The position numbers and the translations under genes are program-made. From the NCBI RefSeq assembly GCF_000019225.1, contig NC_010995.1, forward strand, positions 2,612,501 to 2,676,500: DNA of 64,000 nt, read 5' to 3'. The notes under the pieces were generated by a model that searched no databases, was not told where the DNA came from, and worked only from the letters and a program-made list of their open reading frames with translations. This DNA comes from Cellvibrio japonicus Ueda107. GTDB lineage: Bacteria > Pseudomonadota > Gammaproteobacteria > Pseudomonadales > Cellvibrionaceae. Positions 45,429-54,047 of the stretch are shown in pieces (position 1 is the stretch's first letter; each line of letters starts with the position of its first letter).

Positions 45429-46094
45429 TTAACCCGCGTAGGCGTAAGACTTTTCCAACAGGCCAGTGCGCTTCCATTGCAGTTCCAGCGCGCCGGGTGT
45501 GTATACCTGGGCACCGCCAATCTGCTCGGCAATCGCCTGATAGCGTGCCGCCTCTTCAATAAACAGGATCAGCTCCGACGTCTTGATAATGCCTTTACCC
45601 CAGAAATTGGCACCGCCGTTGGATTCGAGCAGCGCCGGTGGTGGAGCCAGTTCCGGGTGATTATCCAGGCGCTCGCGAATTACCTCCAACACACTGCGGG
45701 TACGCTCCAGGTGGTTGGGAATTTCACGCGCAAGCAGGTGGCGCGCCGCGGCCACATACAGGATTGGAAACGGCTTGTGTGCCAACGACCAACCCGACAG
45801 GAAATTGGTATGGGCGTGGATCACGGTATCGGCATCCAGGCGCGCTTCGTGCAGTACCAGGTTTTTGTTTTCCGCAAAGGAAGACAAACTCACTTTGGGG
45901 CTTTGGTCGCGCGCCAAACCGCCGGGAAAACGAATATTCAACAGGTGGTCGGTCTCGGGAATACGATGGGTAATGTGAAAGGTAAGACTGGCCGACAAGG
46001 TGCCATTCCTGCTCAGGGTTTGGAATGCATGGATTGCATCGGATTTGGCTTGCTCAATATAGGCAACCAGTTCAGCTTCATGGGTAACAGACAT
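45429..46094 (-). CDS. Class II aldolase/adducin-like protein with altered metal site
   Basis: The start is ATG 46094 after AAAGGT; the frame upstream has no coding look. The 221-residue protein shows the class II aldolase core, including 'DTVIHAHTNFLSGWS' with the zinc-binding H93 and H95. The third metal ligand normally lies in an [NH]HG motif further on; here the place reads NGG (159-161). It is thus probably not a standard sugar-phosphate aldolase. The gene lies between a DszB-like and a DszA-like gene, all on the minus strand, with gaps of 55 and 72 bases. A role in handling the carbon part of an organosulfur compound is a guess. Confidence 0.75.
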   Translation of the reverse strand: MSVTHEAELVAYIEQAKSDAIHAFQTLSRNGTLSASLTFHITHRIPETDHLLNIRFPGGLARDQSPKVSLSSFAENKNLVLHEARLDADTVIHAHTNFLSGWSLAHKPFPILYVAAARHLLAREIPNHLERTRSVLEVIRERLDNHPELAPPPALLESNGGANFWGKGIIKTSELILFIEEAARYQAIAEQIGGAQVYTPGALELQWKRTGLLEKSYAYAG

Positions 46095-46149
46095 AATTTC
46101 TACCTTTAAAAATTTTCGATCAATTAACGATTGCGGTGGGTAATCACTA

Positions 46150-47217
46150 TCAGGCTGCCTTGTTAGCCGCACGCGCAGCTTTGCGCTCTTCATAGAGTTT
46201 TTGCGCACGTGCCAATGGCCAGTATTCAATCCAGGTTCTCACGCTGAAGTCTTTTTCAAAGTAACCCCAGCGATGCAGGAAATCCTTTTGCACTTCCAAC
46301 CCGAGCACATATTCAGGAATCAGTTTTGGCTCAAAATGCAGATGCAGTTGGTCGCCATGGGAACCGATGACTTCCTCGCGGGTAATATCACTGCCATCGG
46401 CGCGCAGCAGTTCAATCACTTCATCGGGATGCTCCCTGGCCCAATCAGCGGTTTCCAGCAATACCGCCAGGTAGCGCACAACCACCTCCGGATTTTTTTC
46501 CAGGAACGCGCGATCGACAGTGACCGGGCGCGGTGTGCCGTTGTTTACCCGCAGCAAGTGATCCGGCAAATCATTAATGTTAATGACCTGATGGAAGCGC
46601 GGATCTTGTGACAGGCGATAACCGCGTGCAAAACGCAGGAAAATGGCATCCACCTCACCGGCTTCCAATGCCGCTACTTCAACCGAACGACCGGATTCGC
46701 GCGGCTCCCGGCGCGGGCCATCCTGGGTGTCATAACTGGGCGCTTCTATATCTACCAGGGTGACGTCCTCTACGCTCAAGTCCGCCAAGCGCAGCGCCGT
46801 TTCATAACCGTGCTGCGCAGCACCGCGCTGGAAATCAATGACAGCATTGCGGTGCAAAGGCACGCCCAGGCGTTTGCCTTTTAAATCGGCAACCGTGCGG
46901 ATACCACTGTCAGCGCGGGTGAGGATGCCCTGGTATTCATCCAGCCAGGTAATGCCTACCACGACGGTATCCTGCCCTGAACCCTTGGCCCAAATGGGCG
47001 GGATATTTCCACCTTCGCGGAACATGCCGGACTGGTTGTGGTTGTAATGGGAATTGCGTGTTGCCAGGCTGTGTGATTCACGCAGTGAGTGAAGTGTTGT
47101 ACCGGGTTTGGCAAATTCCTCTTGCAGCCAGCCTTTGCGAATGGCCAGTGCAGAAGCTGTTGCTGCACCGCAGCGGGTGTACCAAAGCTCCACGGTATTT
47201 AAATCCTGTTGCGTCAT
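46150..47217 (-). CDS. DszB-like putative desulfinase 1 (SsuA-fold, no signal peptide)
   Basis: ATG 47217 has GGAG nine bases upstream. The 355-residue protein has the periplasmic-binding-protein fold of NMT1/SsuA proteins but no signal peptide, so it should be cytosolic. It keeps the active-site layout of the desulfinase DszB (Cys27, His60, Arg70): C16 in LWYTRC, H57 in RNSHYNHN, and R67 in FREGGNIPP, exactly ten residues after the His and followed by the same GG. DszB releases sulfite from an aromatic sulfinate. It heads an operon with the aldolase-like and DszA-like genes, behind a sigma-54-like site. A binding protein for sulfonates is the alternative. Confidence 0.75.
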   Translation of the reverse strand: MTQQDLNTVELWYTRCGAATASALAIRKGWLQEEFAKPGTTLHSLRESHSLATRNSHYNHNQSGMFREGGNIPPIWAKGSGQDTVVVGITWLDEYQGILTRADSGIRTVADLKGKRLGVPLHRNAVIDFQRGAAQHGYETALRLADLSVEDVTLVDIEAPSYDTQDGPRREPRESGRSVEVAALEAGEVDAIFLRFARGYRLSQDPRFHQVININDLPDHLLRVNNGTPRPVTVDRAFLEKNPEVVVRYLAVLLETADWAREHPDEVIELLRADGSDITREEVIGSHGDQLHLHFEPKLIPEYVLGLEVQKDFLHRWGYFEKDFSVRTWIEYWPLARAQKLYEERKAARAANKAA

Positions 47218-47263
47218 AATCTGTACTCCGTTTGAGTCGATAACCAATGTCAAAACGGGTGTT

Positions 47264-47279
47264 AGCAGCTTCTATGCCA
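47264..47279 (-). promoter_or_regulatory. Sigma-54-like promoter before desulfinase 1
   Basis: On the minus strand TGGCATAGAAGCTGCT has GG and GC separated by ten bases, as in -24/-12 promoters, with two departures from TGGCAC-N5-TTGC. It lies 47 bases before the start codon. Confidence 0.6.
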
Positions 47280-47655
47280 GAAAAAATTCCAGTATCAATT
47301 GCACTGGAAAAATCGCAGGGAATTGGTGGAAGTTTTTTTCTATTGCCTTGATTTCTCGCTAATTCCTGCCGATTTACACCAGTCCGTTAACATCATCGCG
47401 AACGACATGCCCGTATCAGCCAGAAAAAATTCTGCTGCTTTGCCAACAGATTACCCCTGCAAAAATCGGTACAGGCTGTGCAAAAGACAACAATCAACAA
47501 AAATAAAATGTTTAAAAAGGCACAGCTATTTTTGCTAACAACGCAACAGCAACTGTTGTTTTTATAACAACTGCACAGCAACTGCTGCGGTAAAAACCAT
47601 ACCCGGGTATCTGCAATGACCCATTTGCAGCCAGGTCCCGGCCCTCAGGATCAAG

Positions 47656-47671
47656 TGGTATGCATATTGCT
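47656..47671 (+). promoter_or_regulatory. Sigma-54-like promoter before the adaptor/desulfinase chimera and ssuD
   Basis: TGGTATGCATATTGCT keeps GG-N10-GC and a perfect TTGCT -12 box; two C-to-T changes affect the -24 box. It lies 117 bases before ATG 47788 and may now drive the ssuD-like gene at 48772. Confidence 0.6.
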
Positions 47672-47787
47672 CCCGCACCTGCCGGATCGCTTATGTGTTG
47701 CCCGCTGAATAACCGCTCATTCCGGCAGGTACACGCAAAGCAGCCATTCTGATTATTTTTGTTGTTGCGGATTTTGTGGATACCCCG

Positions 47788-48450
47788 ATGAGTAGCCGAT
47801 ATACAGCGCTGTTGCGCAAAAAAACGTTCTGGTACGGGCTGGCCAGTTTGCTGGTGATCGCCGCCATCGCGGGTACCTTGTGGACAGACAAAAGCGCCAG
47901 AACAGATCCCCGAACTCCCGTTACAGGGGCACGCAATACACCTGCTGTGCCGGTATTGGTCGCCAGGGTTGAGCGGCGGCTCCTGAATATCGTGCAAACA
48001 GGCCTGGGCACTGTTATACCCGCGGCCAGTGTAGAAGTGCGCGCACGCGTTGCCGGGCAATTGCAACAGGTGCTGTTTGAAGAAGGGCAAGAAGTGCAGC
48101 AAGGGCAGTTGCTCGCACGCATTGATAACCGCCCGTTTACCGCCGCCCTGGAGCAAGTCAAAGGCCAGCTGGAGCGCAATCGCGCTTTGCTGGCTAACGC
48201 GCGCCGCGATTTGCAGCGCTACCAGGCCTTGCACCAGCAACAAAGTTTGTCGCAACAACAGATCGACGCCCAGTCCTCCCTGGTAGCGCAATACCAGGGA
48301 ACAGTGAACGCCGATGAAGGCGCCCTGGCCCAGGCGCAATTGCAAGTGGAATTTACCCGGATTACAGCGCCCATCAGCGGCCGTATTGGCCTGCGCCAGG
48401 TGGATGCCGGCAACAACATTACCCCTGGTGACAGTGCTCCCCTGGCAATT
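47788..48450 (+). pseudogene. RND efflux membrane-fusion protein, 3' half deleted
   Basis: About 220 codons of an AcrA/MdtA-type adaptor are present. They show an N-terminal membrane anchor ('GLASLLVIAAIAGTLW'), the lipoyl half-motifs ('VEVRARVAGQLQQVLFEEGQ' and 'ITAPISGRIGLRQVDAG'), and a coiled-coil hairpin between ('LERNRALLANARRDLQRYQA'). The protein sequence is normal up to 'NNITPGDSAPLAI'. It then becomes nonsense, and the frame stops at 48588, because the DNA has switched to a desulfinase gene in another frame. No RND pump or outer-membrane channel gene is nearby. The fragment cannot make a working adaptor. Confidence 0.8.
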
Positions 48451-48760
48451 GAAAACCGGCGACTGGGCAAGCCAGCATCCGCAGGCGGCACTCAAGCTGG
48501 TCGCCACGGAAACCGGCAGCAGCGAAGCCGATGCGGCGGCGGCTTACGGTGCGGAATTGCATCAGCACCTGATTCCTTCACTGAATGACGATGTGGTCGC
48601 CGGGCTTGAGCATCAGAAACGTTTCCTGCATCAATGGGGTTTCCTCGCCGCCGATTTTGATTTCGCCGCCTGGATTGTCCATGAACCGTTAAACCTCGCC
48701 CGCCAGTTGGTTGCCGAACAACCGCTGTTACCCCGCACGCCTCGCCAAGCCACCGCCTGA
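48451..48760 (+). pseudogene. C-terminal remnant of a fourth DszB-like desulfinase
   Basis: The last ~100 codons of a DszB-like gene are intact in frame: 'TGDWASQHPQAALKLVATET', 'LIPSLNDDVVAGLEHQKRFL' and 'HQWGFLAADFDFAAWIVHEP'. They parallel 'ADWAREHPDEVIELL' and 'LEVQKDFLHRWGYFEKDFSV' of desulfinase 1. The N-terminal two thirds, with the Cys, His and Arg site, are gone. The join to the efflux-adaptor fragment is near 48445-48455. The ssuD-like gene starts 11 bases after its stop, showing that the original operon was desulfinase-ssuD. Confidence 0.85.
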
Positions 48761-48771
48761 GGAATACCACC

Positions 48772-49878
48772 ATGAGCATGAGATTGTTCTGGCGTTACGG
48801 CGATGACAATCGCCATCCGCCGCAGATGCTGGCGCGAGCCCTGGATCACCTGGGCTACACCGGCTACCTGCTCGCCATAGGCGCCGGCGGTGCCGATATG
48901 TGGACCACTGCCGCGGCCCTGGCGCAACACACCGAGCGGGTGAAATTCCTGGTGGCGGCTTATGCCGGGGTCACCTCGCCGCTGCAACTGGCCTCGCAGG
49001 CGGCCACCCTGGATAAATTGTCCAAGGGGCGGCTAGTGATCAACGCTATCCTCGGTGAAACGCGCATCGCGCTGGCCCATGGTTTATTTCTCGAACACGA
49101 CGAGCGCTATGCCATGGCCGAGGAATACTGGTCGCTGTTCCGCCAGTTGTTCAGCGGCGAGCAGACAACCTTCGAGGGCAAATACATCCGGGCGCGCGGT
49201 GCCCAGTTGCAGGTCGAATCGGTACAACAGCCGCACCCGGAATTATTTTTCGCCGGCTCATCGGACCCCGCAATTCAATTGGCGGCGCGGCAAATGCAGA
49301 CCTACCTTACCTGGGGTGAGCCGGTGGAGATGGCCGCGGAAAAAATCCAGCGGGTAAAAGAGGAAGCGGGCAAGCTGGGGCGCACACTGAAATACGGTAT
49401 GCGCCTGCATTTGATTGTGCGCGATACCGATGAGCTGGCCTGGGCGGAAACCCAGCGGATTTACGACGGCTTCGACAAGGAAAAAATTGAGGTCGCGCTC
49501 AAGGTCAGGGCCACCTCGGATTCGGTCGGCGTGCAGCGCACAACGGAACTGGTAAAAAATAAATCCCTGAGCAAGGATGCACGGGAGTTCGAGGTCGCCC
49601 CCAACCTCTGGGCCGGTTACACCCTGACCGGCAAGGGGCCGGGCACAGCCCTGGTCGGCTCGCCGCAGACCGTTGCCGACCGTTTGCTGGAGTATTACAA
49701 CGCGGGCATAGACACCTTTATCCTCTCGGGCAGCCCGCGCCTGGAAGAAGCCTACCGCGTCGCCGAACAGGTATTTCCGCTGTTGCCGTTCGAGGTGGAC
49801 AAACCGGTTTCCATGCGGCGAACAGAAAGGTCACTGCGCGCCATCCTGGATACCAAAGACCTGGTGTCTGCCGGCTAA
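48772..49878 (+). CDS. SsuD-like FMNH2-dependent alkanesulfonate monooxygenase
   Basis: The 368-residue luciferase-fold protein begins 'MSMRLFWRYGDDNRHPPQML' and has 'LASQAATLDKLSKGRLVINA', 'GLFLEHDERYAMAEEYWSLF', 'PHPELFFAGSSDPAIQLAAR' and the C-terminal 'SPRLEEAYRVAEQVFPLLPF', all SsuD-like. SsuD cleaves alkanesulfonates to aldehyde plus sulfite using FMNH2 from SsuE. The residues usually named for catalysis were not checked one by one. It follows the desulfinase remnant by 11 bases and ends four bases inside the convergent permease gene. The exact sulfonate is unknown, so I give no symbol. Confidence 0.88.
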   Translation: MSMRLFWRYGDDNRHPPQMLARALDHLGYTGYLLAIGAGGADMWTTAAALAQHTERVKFLVAAYAGVTSPLQLASQAATLDKLSKGRLVINAILGETRIALAHGLFLEHDERYAMAEEYWSLFRQLFSGEQTTFEGKYIRARGAQLQVESVQQPHPELFFAGSSDPAIQLAARQMQTYLTWGEPVEMAAEKIQRVKEEAGKLGRTLKYGMRLHLIVRDTDELAWAETQRIYDGFDKEKIEVALKVRATSDSVGVQRTTELVKNKSLSKDAREFEVAPNLWAGYTLTGKGPGTALVGSPQTVADRLLEYYNAGIDTFILSGSPRLEEAYRVAEQVFPLLPFEVDKPVSMRRTERSLRAILDTKDLVSAG

Positions 49879-50693
49879 GGCTTTCCCCGCCAGCGCAGCA
49901 AATAATTACCCAACACAGAAACTGCATAATTCATCACCACGCCCAGCAGGGTGACCACCAGCGCACAAATCAGGATGATATCCATGCGTGCGGAAGCCTC
50001 AGCGGTCATCATCAGGTTGCCAAGGCCAGCTCCGGCATTGAACAGTAACTCACTGCCAATACAGGTGATCCAGGCGAACGGAATCGCCAACAATAAACCC
50101 GTAACCAGATTCGGCAATGCCGCCGGCCACAGTACCAGGCGAAATTGCTGCCAGCGACTAAAACCGTAAATCTGACCCACCTCGCGAAAGCGCCCATCGA
50201 CATTGCGCAAACCTTCATAACTGTTCAGCACCATGGGATAAAACGCGGCCAGTGCAATAATAAACACCTTGGCCTCATCGCCATTGCCAAACCACAAGCC
50301 GATCAAAGGGGTTAAGCCCAACAGTGGAACCTGGCGGAGCGCGTTGTAGAGCGGATTCACCAGCAGCGCAACCAGGCGCGCGTAATACATCAACAAACCA
50401 AGGGATACTCCCGCAACAACTCCCAACGAAAGCCCCAGGGCTGTTCGCTCCAGGCTGCCACAAAAGTTAATCCATAATTCACCGGAATAAACCAGTTCCA
50501 GGAATGTACGGCCGACATCCTGTAAAGGAACAAAAGCATAGGCATGGGTTGCACTGCGACTCGATGTATATTGCCAAAGTACAACAATCAACAAGGGCAA
50601 TAACAAGCCGCTCCAACCACTAAGCCATGTCTGCAACGGGATGAGCCTATTATTTTTTAATGCAGGTACTGCCACCCTGTTTTCTCCTGTCAT
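49875..50693 (-). CDS. Sulfonate/taurine-type ABC transporter permease 2
   Basis: ATG 50693 shares a base with the stop of permease 1 (TGATG). The 272-residue product has about six hydrophobic segments and the ATPase-contact loop 'NVDGRFREVGQIYGFSRWQQ' then 'FRLVLWPAALPNLVTGLLLA', typical of SsuC/TauC permeases. It is the last gene of the binding protein-permease-permease operon and overlaps the end of the convergent ssuD-like gene by four bases. The expected ATPase gene is absent on both sides. Confidence 0.88.
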   Translation of the reverse strand: MTGENRVAVPALKNNRLIPLQTWLSGWSGLLLPLLIVVLWQYTSSRSATHAYAFVPLQDVGRTFLELVYSGELWINFCGSLERTALGLSLGVVAGVSLGLLMYYARLVALLVNPLYNALRQVPLLGLTPLIGLWFGNGDEAKVFIIALAAFYPMVLNSYEGLRNVDGRFREVGQIYGFSRWQQFRLVLWPAALPNLVTGLLLAIPFAWITCIGSELLFNAGAGLGNLMMTAEASARMDIILICALVVTLLGVVMNYAVSVLGNYLLRWRGKP

Positions 50694-51547
50694 CACAGAT
50701 TATCGTTGGGGTTAGAGGGTTTCCAGCGCATCAGGCGATGCTCCAACAGGCGCAAACTTTTATCCAGGCCAAAGCCAATAAGCCCGGTTAGCACCACACC
50801 CACCAAAACAATATCGAGGCGCAACATTTGCCGTGCGAACTCCATCATCTGACCAATACCTGTATCCGCTGCCAGCAGCTCCACCGCCACCAGGATTAAC
50901 CAAGCACGCCCCAAGGCTATACGCATTCCGGTAAGCACCGGCGGTACAGTGGCAGGCAGTAAGATATCGCGATACAACGCCAGGGGTTTAAGCTGATAGA
51001 CTCGCCCCACTTCGATAAAACCACGGGGAATATTGCGCACTGCATCGGTTGCGGCTTGTGCAACCGGAAAGAAAACCGCCTTTACCAAAATTACAATTTT
51101 GAAGGTTTCGCCTATACCCAATAACAAAATCAGCATAGGGACCATAACCAGCGTGGGAATATGACGCAAAAGCTCAAAGGTAAGGCCAAGGTAAGCCCGA
51201 ACCTGGGGAGAAATAGCGAGCAACACACCAACAATAACCCCCGCAACTGCCCCTATCCCAAAGCCACTGAATAACCGAAATAAACTGATACTGAGGTTAT
51301 CCTGCAGTTCACCGCTCTCCGCTAGCTCAACAAAACTGGCCCACACCAGGGCGGGCGACGGCAATATCTGCTCCGGAACCCACTGCTGCAATGTCGCCCA
51401 ATACCACAGCCATAAAAGCGCCAGGGGCGATATCCAGGCGGCCAGTGGCTGCAAAGGCCTTAGGGAAATATGGCGCAGGACAGCAAACCCGATGACCGGT
51501 TCTTTTACCTGCGCCTTGGCATCGACACCAGGGCTCAGCGGATTCAT
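50693..51547 (-). CDS. Sulfonate/taurine-type ABC transporter permease 1
   Basis: The start overlaps the binding-protein stop (ATGA). The 284-residue protein has six hydrophobic segments and the contact loop 'NIPRGFIEVGRVYQLKPLAL' then 'YRDILLPATVPPVLTGMRIA'. Two different permease genes in a row suggest a heterodimeric channel, which is less common than a single SsuC. The substrate should be the same as that of the binding protein at 51544. Confidence 0.88.
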   Translation of the reverse strand: MNPLSPGVDAKAQVKEPVIGFAVLRHISLRPLQPLAAWISPLALLWLWYWATLQQWVPEQILPSPALVWASFVELAESGELQDNLSISLFRLFSGFGIGAVAGVIVGVLLAISPQVRAYLGLTFELLRHIPTLVMVPMLILLLGIGETFKIVILVKAVFFPVAQAATDAVRNIPRGFIEVGRVYQLKPLALYRDILLPATVPPVLTGMRIALGRAWLILVAVELLAADTGIGQMMEFARQMLRLDIVLVGVVLTGLIGFGLDKSLRLLEHRLMRWKPSNPNDNL

Positions 51548-52620
51548 TCATTCGCCTCGACCGGGACTGGCCAATAATGTTCCAGTCCAAGGGCTTGAAT
51601 AGCCACACTCACAAAACCGGCCTCAATCAATTCCTCTGCGGCGACAGGCTTGCGAATCAGGCGTGCACTCCGGGCATATGCATTCAAATCACGGTAATGC
51701 TCCAGCAAGTCAGGCCCCACCAGCGGTGACCAATAATTTTTCCAGCTGATATTGTCATCAAGGATATCCAGGCGGATCAGGGATTCAGGCAAGCCCATGC
51801 GCGCCTGCTCACGGATATAAGCATCCTGGTTCTCCGGTTGTGACACCCAATGCACAGCGCGCACAGTCGCTGTGGCCAGCAATTGGGTAATCTCGGGATA
51901 AGTGTCTACAAAGGATTTACTGCCCCAAAGTTCGGCACGCATACGCCAGGATACAGGTGCGACCTTGGTCGACCAGATAATTTTCCCCACGCCTTTTTCT
52001 GTCAGGGCATGGGCATCACTCAAGGTAAAAAAGCCATCGACATTGCCGGCAGACACTGCCGCTGCGCCGGCCTGGGGATTGAGGTTCATAATACGGAAAT
52101 CGCGCAGCGTTAAACCCTCCGCGGCCACCAACTTGGCAAAGGTTGCCTCCCAGGGGCGCCCTCGATGCAAGGCGATACGCTTACCCTTTAAATCGCGAAT
52201 CGTTTTTGCTATGGAATTTTGCGGTACGACCAGATAAGTATTGTTGCCGACACTACCCGGTACAATAAGGCGAGTGCTGATACCTGATGCATTTAAAATC
52301 AACGATGGCAAGTCACCGTAAAAGGCAAAATCAATTTTACCACTGGCAAAACTCTCATTGACCAGGGTCGCCACTGCCGCCGTGGACACCGGAATCCATT
52401 CAATTCGATACTTATGTTTTGCCAGCGCCTCGCGAAATAACTCATCGCGCGCAACGACTTGCGGAATACCCGCAAACGTCAATTCACCGGAACTGGCATT
52501 GGCCACTACAGCAACACGCAACACCTGCTCTGCCGCACTTGCACATACACTCCTGGCCAATACCACTATAATGAATACAGCAAACCACAAACGCGCTATA
52601 TCAACTTTCAAAAACGTCAT
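51544..52620 (-). CDS. ABC transporter periplasmic sulfonate/taurine-type binding protein
   Basis: ATG 52620 gives a proper signal peptide ('MTFLKVDIARLWFAVFIIVV' with cleavage near VCASAAEQ); upstream residues are not leader-like. The 358-residue product has SsuA/NMT1 features: 'VSTAAVATLVNESFASGKID', 'IRDLKGKRIALHRGRPWEAT' and 'NLNPQAGAAAVSAGNVDGFF'. Unlike the DszB-like proteins of this locus it has an export signal and lacks the Cys-His-Arg set, so it is a true transport protein. It is the first gene of the operon. I found no sigma-54-like site directly before it. Confidence 0.88.
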   Translation of the reverse strand: MTFLKVDIARLWFAVFIIVVLARSVCASAAEQVLRVAVVANASSGELTFAGIPQVVARDELFREALAKHKYRIEWIPVSTAAVATLVNESFASGKIDFAFYGDLPSLILNASGISTRLIVPGSVGNNTYLVVPQNSIAKTIRDLKGKRIALHRGRPWEATFAKLVAAEGLTLRDFRIMNLNPQAGAAAVSAGNVDGFFTLSDAHALTEKGVGKIIWSTKVAPVSWRMRAELWGSKSFVDTYPEITQLLATATVRAVHWVSQPENQDAYIREQARMGLPESLIRLDILDDNISWKNYWSPLVGPDLLEHYRDLNAYARSARLIRKPVAAEELIEAGFVSVAIQALGLEHYWPVPVEANE

Positions 52621-53219
52621 AAAAAACCACACAACCCTACAAACCATTGTTTGACACTGATTGCCAATCGATAACCGTTGATTGACCACCTTCTACCCCT
52701 CCCGCAAGCGGCAGAGAGTTAACAGTTAATAAATAGCAAGATATGAACCAGCTTATAGGGAAGGCGTAACTATCGTTTTGATTCCATCCCGCAATCATTG
52801 CCAGGCATTTACGGTAAAACTCACTAAAACAAGGCCTGTATTAAATCCCGGGTTTTAAAAAATAACATTTACTGCCAACAGCACCCGGGCAAATGTGCAA
52901 AACAAAACACTTGGGCAGCAATACCCGCTGTTGCATTACAAGCACATGCAGTGTTTGTTTTTAAACACAGGCGATTAAAATCAATCAAAATAACAGCCCG
53001 TGATGCGGCAGTGCTGAAAATTGCACACACAGGGCAGAGTGCAACAAAAAATTTCCAGCATGGCATATTTTCTGCTTTGAAACAGATATGACTAATGACC
53101 AGACCCTGGCAGGTTTTATCTACCACCACACTGACACAGTCAAGAGTACAACACCTGGAATCACCGCCCTGCAGTACAGCTGATCGAACAGCGCAGGCAT
53201 TAACGCAATGGGAGTTATC
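52621..53219. other. 600-base gap with sigma-54 promoter for tonB; otherwise no gene
   Basis: This AT-rich intergenic region separates the ABC operon from the divergent tonB operon. Apart from the promoter at 53061 it holds ATGTGCAAAA at 52893 and TTGCACA at 53021, words that recur before other genes of the locus. The longest minus-strand frame (52869-53231) lacks coding character. Confidence 0.5.
53061..53076 (+). promoter_or_regulatory. Sigma-54-like promoter before tonB-exbB-exbD
   Basis: TGGCATATTTTCTGCT has GG-N10-GC spacing and repeats the TGGCATA and CTGCT boxes of the site at 47264. It lies 144 bases before ATG 53220. Confidence 0.55.
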
Positions 53220-53999
53220 ATGAGCGCACATGCTTATTCAGCAGCAAGCCGACGTCATGCCCGCTATTACGTTCGCGACCTTGCGGTCGAGCAGCGCGCT
53301 TTACCGCGCAAAAAAGCCGATGTCGTGGTGTTGGTGCCACGCCAACAAAAACTCGGCGAACTTACACCACCCAAGCAGCACCGTGGAAGTTTCCTTCTGG
53401 CGCTACTACTGGTCGGCGCTGCGCACCTGGCTGTCGCCTGGCAACTGCTCAGCCAGCCTGAGCCAGTGATTACCAAGGCAGAAATTCCGCCCATGACGGT
53501 AGAGTTTTATCGCCCGCCGGTAGAGCAACCACCTCAGCCTGAGCAACCGAAAGAAGAGCCTCCTCCACCAAAACCAGAGCCAGTGGTCGAAAAACCCAAG
53601 CCTGTAGTGAAGAAAGAGCCACCCAAACCTGTGGAGAAAAAACCTGAGCCTGTGCAGGACGTTATTGTGCCAGAACCTGTTCCAGCACCACCGCCGCCAC
53701 CTGCCGAGCCAGTGTTAACCAAAGCCACTGCCGATGCGGGCTACCTGCGCAATCCAGCGCCCCGCTATCCGGACTTTGCCCAGCAGCAAGGCTGGGAAGG
53801 CACAGTGCTGTTGAATGTTCATGTACTGGCCAATGGCAAACCCAAAGCCGTGGAAATCAAACAATCCAGCGGTCGTAAAATCCTCGACGACTCCGCTGTA
53901 CAAGCGGTAAAACGCTGGACATTTGTACCCGCAAAGCTGGGCGAGACGGCAACGGACTCCTGGGTAGAAGTGCCGATTGATTTCCGTCTGGCCAACTAA
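53220..53999 (+). CDS. tonB: TonB energy-transducing protein
   Basis: ATG 53220 has GGGAG six bases upstream. The 259-residue protein has an unusually long cytosolic N-terminus (about 55 residues) and one membrane helix ('FLLALLLVGAAHLAVAWQLL') with the HLAVAW histidine seen in other TonB proteins. A Pro/Glu/Lys-rich linker (about residues 95-170) spans the periplasm, and the C-terminal TonB fold follows ('NPAPRYPDFAQQQGWEGTVL' and 'AVQAVKRWTFVPAKLGETAT'). It is followed by exbB and exbD and is set within the sulfur locus, so it may serve the receptor at 58764. Confidence 0.94.
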   Translation: MSAHAYSAASRRHARYYVRDLAVEQRALPRKKADVVVLVPRQQKLGELTPPKQHRGSFLLALLLVGAAHLAVAWQLLSQPEPVITKAEIPPMTVEFYRPPVEQPPQPEQPKEEPPPPKPEPVVEKPKPVVKKEPPKPVEKKPEPVQDVIVPEPVPAPPPPPAEPVLTKATADAGYLRNPAPRYPDFAQQQGWEGTVLLNVHVLANGKPKAVEIKQSSGRKILDDSAVQAVKRWTFVPAKLGETATDSWVEVPIDFRLAN

Positions 54000-54047
54000 A
54001 TACCCAATCCATTGAACAATTAATTTTTGATGTAAGTGAGTAAGATT

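Noticed and set aside
46150..47217. Annotation as a periplasmic sulfonate-binding protein (SsuA)
   Set aside because: No signal peptide, and the Cys, His, Arg-x-Gly-Gly pattern of DszB is conserved; transport function remains possible but less likely.
52869..53231. Minus-strand 120-codon frame upstream of tonB
   Set aside because: Rich in Cys and low-complexity residues, overlaps the tonB promoter and start, no family likeness.
53560..53700. Repeat-rich Pro/Glu/Lys stretch as a tandem repeat or CRISPR
   Set aside because: It is the coding sequence of the TonB periplasmic linker; no spaced identical repeats were found anywhere in the window.
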